A stretch of DNA of 33,353 bases, taken from assembly GCA_903873045.1 (NCBI GenBank), contig CAIQND010000500.1:1-33353 (forward strand). The letters run 5' to 3'. This DNA comes from an uncultured Methylococcaceae bacterium. Lineage in GTDB: Bacteria; Pseudomonadota; Gammaproteobacteria; Methylococcales; Methylomonadaceae. This document shows, piece after piece, positions 31,665 through 33,353 of the stretch. Both the position numbers and the translations under genes were made by a program. Under the pieces are notes generated by a model. It was not told the origin of the DNA. It searched no databases and saw only the letters and a list, made by a program, of their open reading frames with translations. Every line of letters begins with the position of its first letter. The first letter of the stretch is position 1.

Positions 31665-32855
31665 TTATTCAAGTATTGATGCAACAACACCCGCACCGAC
31701 TGTACGACCACCTTCACGAATTGCGAAACGCAAACCATCTTCCATAGCGATCGGTGATATCAATTTAACTTTTACTGATATATTATCACCAGGCATTACC
31801 ATTTCTACGCCTTCTGGCAGATCAACCGCTCCGGTCACATCAGTCGTTCTAAAATAGAATTGTGGACGATAACCATTAAAGAATGGAGTATGACGCCCAC
31901 CTTCTTCTTTTGATAATATATATATTTCTGCGTTAAAGAAAGCGTGTGGCTTAATGGTGCCTTTGTGCGCCAAAACTTGACCACGCTCTACGTCGTCTCT
32001 TTTTGTGCCTCTCAACAGCAATCCTACGTTATCGCCAGCCTCACCTTGATCCAGCAACTTACGGAACATTTCAACGCCGGTAACGGTTGTAGTCACTGTT
32101 GGCCTGATCCCAACAATTTCAACTTCCTGACCGACTTTGATAATACCACGCTCAATACGTCCGGTAACTACGGTGCCACGACCTGAAATTGAGAACACAT
32201 CTTCAATAGGCATCAAGAATGCACCATCAACAGCTCTTTCCGGTAACGGAATGTAGCTATCCAGGGCTTCTACCAATTTAATAACTGAAGGCATGCCGAT
32301 TTCGCTTTCATCGCCTTGCAATGCCAGTAAGGCAGAGCCTCTGATGATAGGTGTGTCATCACCTGGAAACTCATACATATCCAGTAACTCTCTGAGCTCC
32401 ATCTCTACCAATTCGATCAACTCTTCATCGTCAACCATATCAGCTTTATTCAAGAACACAACCACATAAGGAACACCCACCTGCCTTGACAACAGAATAT
32501 GCTCTCTGGTTTGCGGCATTGGGCCGTCAGCGGCTGAACAGACAAGTATTGCGCCATCCATTTGTGCGGCACCCGTGATCATGTTTTTTACATAATCAGC
32601 ATGGCCTGGACAGTCAACGTGAGCATAGTGACGATTTGCAGATTCATATTCTACGTGTGACGTAGCAATTGTGATTCCGCGAGCCCGCTCTTCAGGTGCA
32701 TTATCAATTTGATCAAAAGCTTTAACTGCACCACCGTGCAATTTTGCCATGACTGTTGTCAATGCAGCAGTTAGTGTTGTTTTACCGTGGTCAACGTGAC
32801 CGATTGTGCCTACGTTTACGTGAGGCTTACTACGTGAAAATTTTTCTTTGGCCAT
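31665..32855 (-). CDS. tuf: Elongation factor Tu (copy in the tRNA-secE group)
   Basis: A second 396-residue EF-Tu with the same GTPase motifs as the copy at 15117-16307 and only six amino-acid differences: CSAADG, LIELVE, LDMYEF, PSVIK and the end SILE. The DNA is almost identical over long tracts, with silent changes clustered in the middle and at the 3' end, a pattern expected from gene conversion. It follows tRNA-Thr and precedes tRNA-Trp, the tufB arrangement of E. coli. Confidence 0.98.
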   Translation of the reverse strand: MAKEKFSRSKPHVNVGTIGHVDHGKTTLTAALTTVMAKLHGGAVKAFDQIDNAPEERARGITIATSHVEYESANRHYAHVDCPGHADYVKNMITGAAQMDGAILVCSAADGPMPQTREHILLSRQVGVPYVVVFLNKADMVDDEELIELVEMELRELLDMYEFPGDDTPIIRGSALLALQGDESEIGMPSVIKLVEALDSYIPLPERAVDGAFLMPIEDVFSISGRGTVVTGRIERGIIKVGQEVEIVGIRPTVTTTVTGVEMFRKLLDQGEAGDNVGLLLRGTKRDDVERGQVLAHKGTIKPHAFFNAEIYILSKEEGGRHTPFFNGYRPQFYFRTTDVTGAVDLPEGVEMVMPGDNISVKVKLISPIAMEDGLRFAIREGGRTVGAGVVASILE

Positions 32856-32889
32856 GATTCACACACCTAATAACAATCGCAATAAAACT

Positions 32890-32965
<76 letters not shown>

Positions 32966-32980
32966 TTAATCTCATAAATT

Positions 32981-33054
32981 TGGAGCGGGTGATGGGAATC
33001 GAACCCACGTGATCAGCTTGGAAGGCTGGAGTTCTACCATTGAACTACACCCGC
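32981..33054 (-). tRNA. tRNA-Gly (anticodon TCC)
   Basis: A 74-base cloverleaf: acceptor GCGGGTG with CACCCGC, anticodon stem CAGC/GCTG around CTTCCAA, T arm GTGGGTTCGATTCCCAT, discriminator T and encoded CCA. It reads GGA and GGG codons. Confidence 0.97.
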
Positions 33055-33077
33055 AGATTTTTTTAAATTCAAGATGA

Positions 33078-33162
33078 TGGTGGAGGGGGGAGGATTCGAA
33101 CCTCCGAAGGCAGAGCCGGCAGATTTACAGTCTGATCCCTTTGGCCGCTCGGGAACCCCTCC
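33078..33162 (-). tRNA. tRNA-Tyr (anticodon GTA)
   Basis: An 85-base class II tRNA: acceptor GGAGGGG with CCCCTCC, anticodon stem CAGA/TCTG around CTGTAAA, a long variable arm, T arm GGAGGTTCGAATCCTCC, discriminator A and encoded CCA. First gene of the minus-strand cluster. Confidence 0.97.
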
Positions 33163-33181
33163 TATATCGGGTAAGCTGACT

Positions 33182-33210
33182 ATTATCTTCCATCAGGAGA
33201 CATCTGTCAA
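33182..33210 (-). promoter_or_regulatory. Promoter of the tRNA-tuf-secE-nusG operon
   Basis: On the minus strand a perfect TTGACA (33205-33210), a 17-base spacer and GATAAT (33182-33187). An AT-rich stretch just upstream of the -35 box could act as an UP element. The start lies near 33175, about 13 bases before tRNA-Tyr. Confidence 0.88.
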
Positions 33211-33353
33211 CGAATTATTTACTTAATTTCACCAGAAAAAGATTCAACTTATTATTTTCAATACAGTCACAGCAAATGAACACAACCTAAAAGACAAATA
33301 AAAACCTTAAAAATCAATGCTATTGAACAAATAACACAGGACATTGGAATCAC
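33211..33353. other. AT-rich region with no recognisable gene
   Basis: Upstream of the tRNA operon promoter to the window edge. I see no open frame with family likeness, no tRNA and no clear terminator. It may contain UP-element DNA and the edge of an intergenic region. Confidence 0.4.

Overview
The window is an AT-rich stretch of a bacterial chromosome, almost certainly from a gammaproteobacterium. Supporting this are two near-identical tuf genes, a three-segment SecE, zinc-free long S14, an AvFdI-type 7Fe ferredoxin, and the gene order tRNA-tuf-tRNA(Trp)-secE-nusG-rplKAJL-rpoBC-str-S10-spc-alpha with no break. A methanotroph-like lineage (Methylococcales) is my best guess, but only an impression from protein sequence and base composition.

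Layout. Positions 1-1596 (+ strand) hold the 3' part of a CYTH-domain triphosphatase-like gene, an exported TPR protein and the ferredoxin gene fdxA. A perfect 16-bp stem terminator (1642-1678) separates these from everything else. From 33162 down to 1694 every gene lies on the minus strand: tRNA-Tyr, tRNA-Gly, tRNA-Thr, tuf, tRNA-Trp, secE, nusG, rplK, rplA, rplJ, rplL, rpoB, rpoC, rpsL, rpsG, fusA, tuf, rpsJ, rplC, rplD, rplW, rplB, rpsS, rplV, rpsC, rplP, rpmC, rpsQ, rplN, rplX, rplE, rpsN, rpsH, rplF, rplR, rpsE, rpmD, rplO, secY, rpmJ, rpsM, rpsK, rpsD, rpoA, rplQ. This is the core transcription-translation supercluster: ribosomal proteins of both subunits, RNA polymerase alpha, beta and beta', elongation factors EF-Tu and EF-G, NusG, and the SecY and SecE translocon subunits. 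rpmJ is only 37 codons and easily missed.

Control signals. Strong sigma-70-type promoters with 17-bp spacers lie before tRNA-Tyr (33182-33210) and rpsL (19452-19480), and an extended -10 promoter lies before rpsM (4560-4588). Hairpins sit in the nusG-rplK, rplA-rplJ (L10-type leader), rplL-rpoB, rpoB-rpoC, rpoC-rpsL and rpmJ-rpsM gaps. The S10 genes follow tuf by 5 bases, so there is no room for an enteric-type L4-responsive leader.

No mobile element, CRISPR array, phage gene or plainly new multi-gene system is visible. What deserves a second look is the non-coding material: a run of stem-loops between rpoB and rpoC with a related palindrome before rpoB, a symmetric extended -10 promoter and a Shine-Dalgarno hairpin ahead of rpsM, the str leader hairpins, and the different uses of the tails of the two tuf genes.
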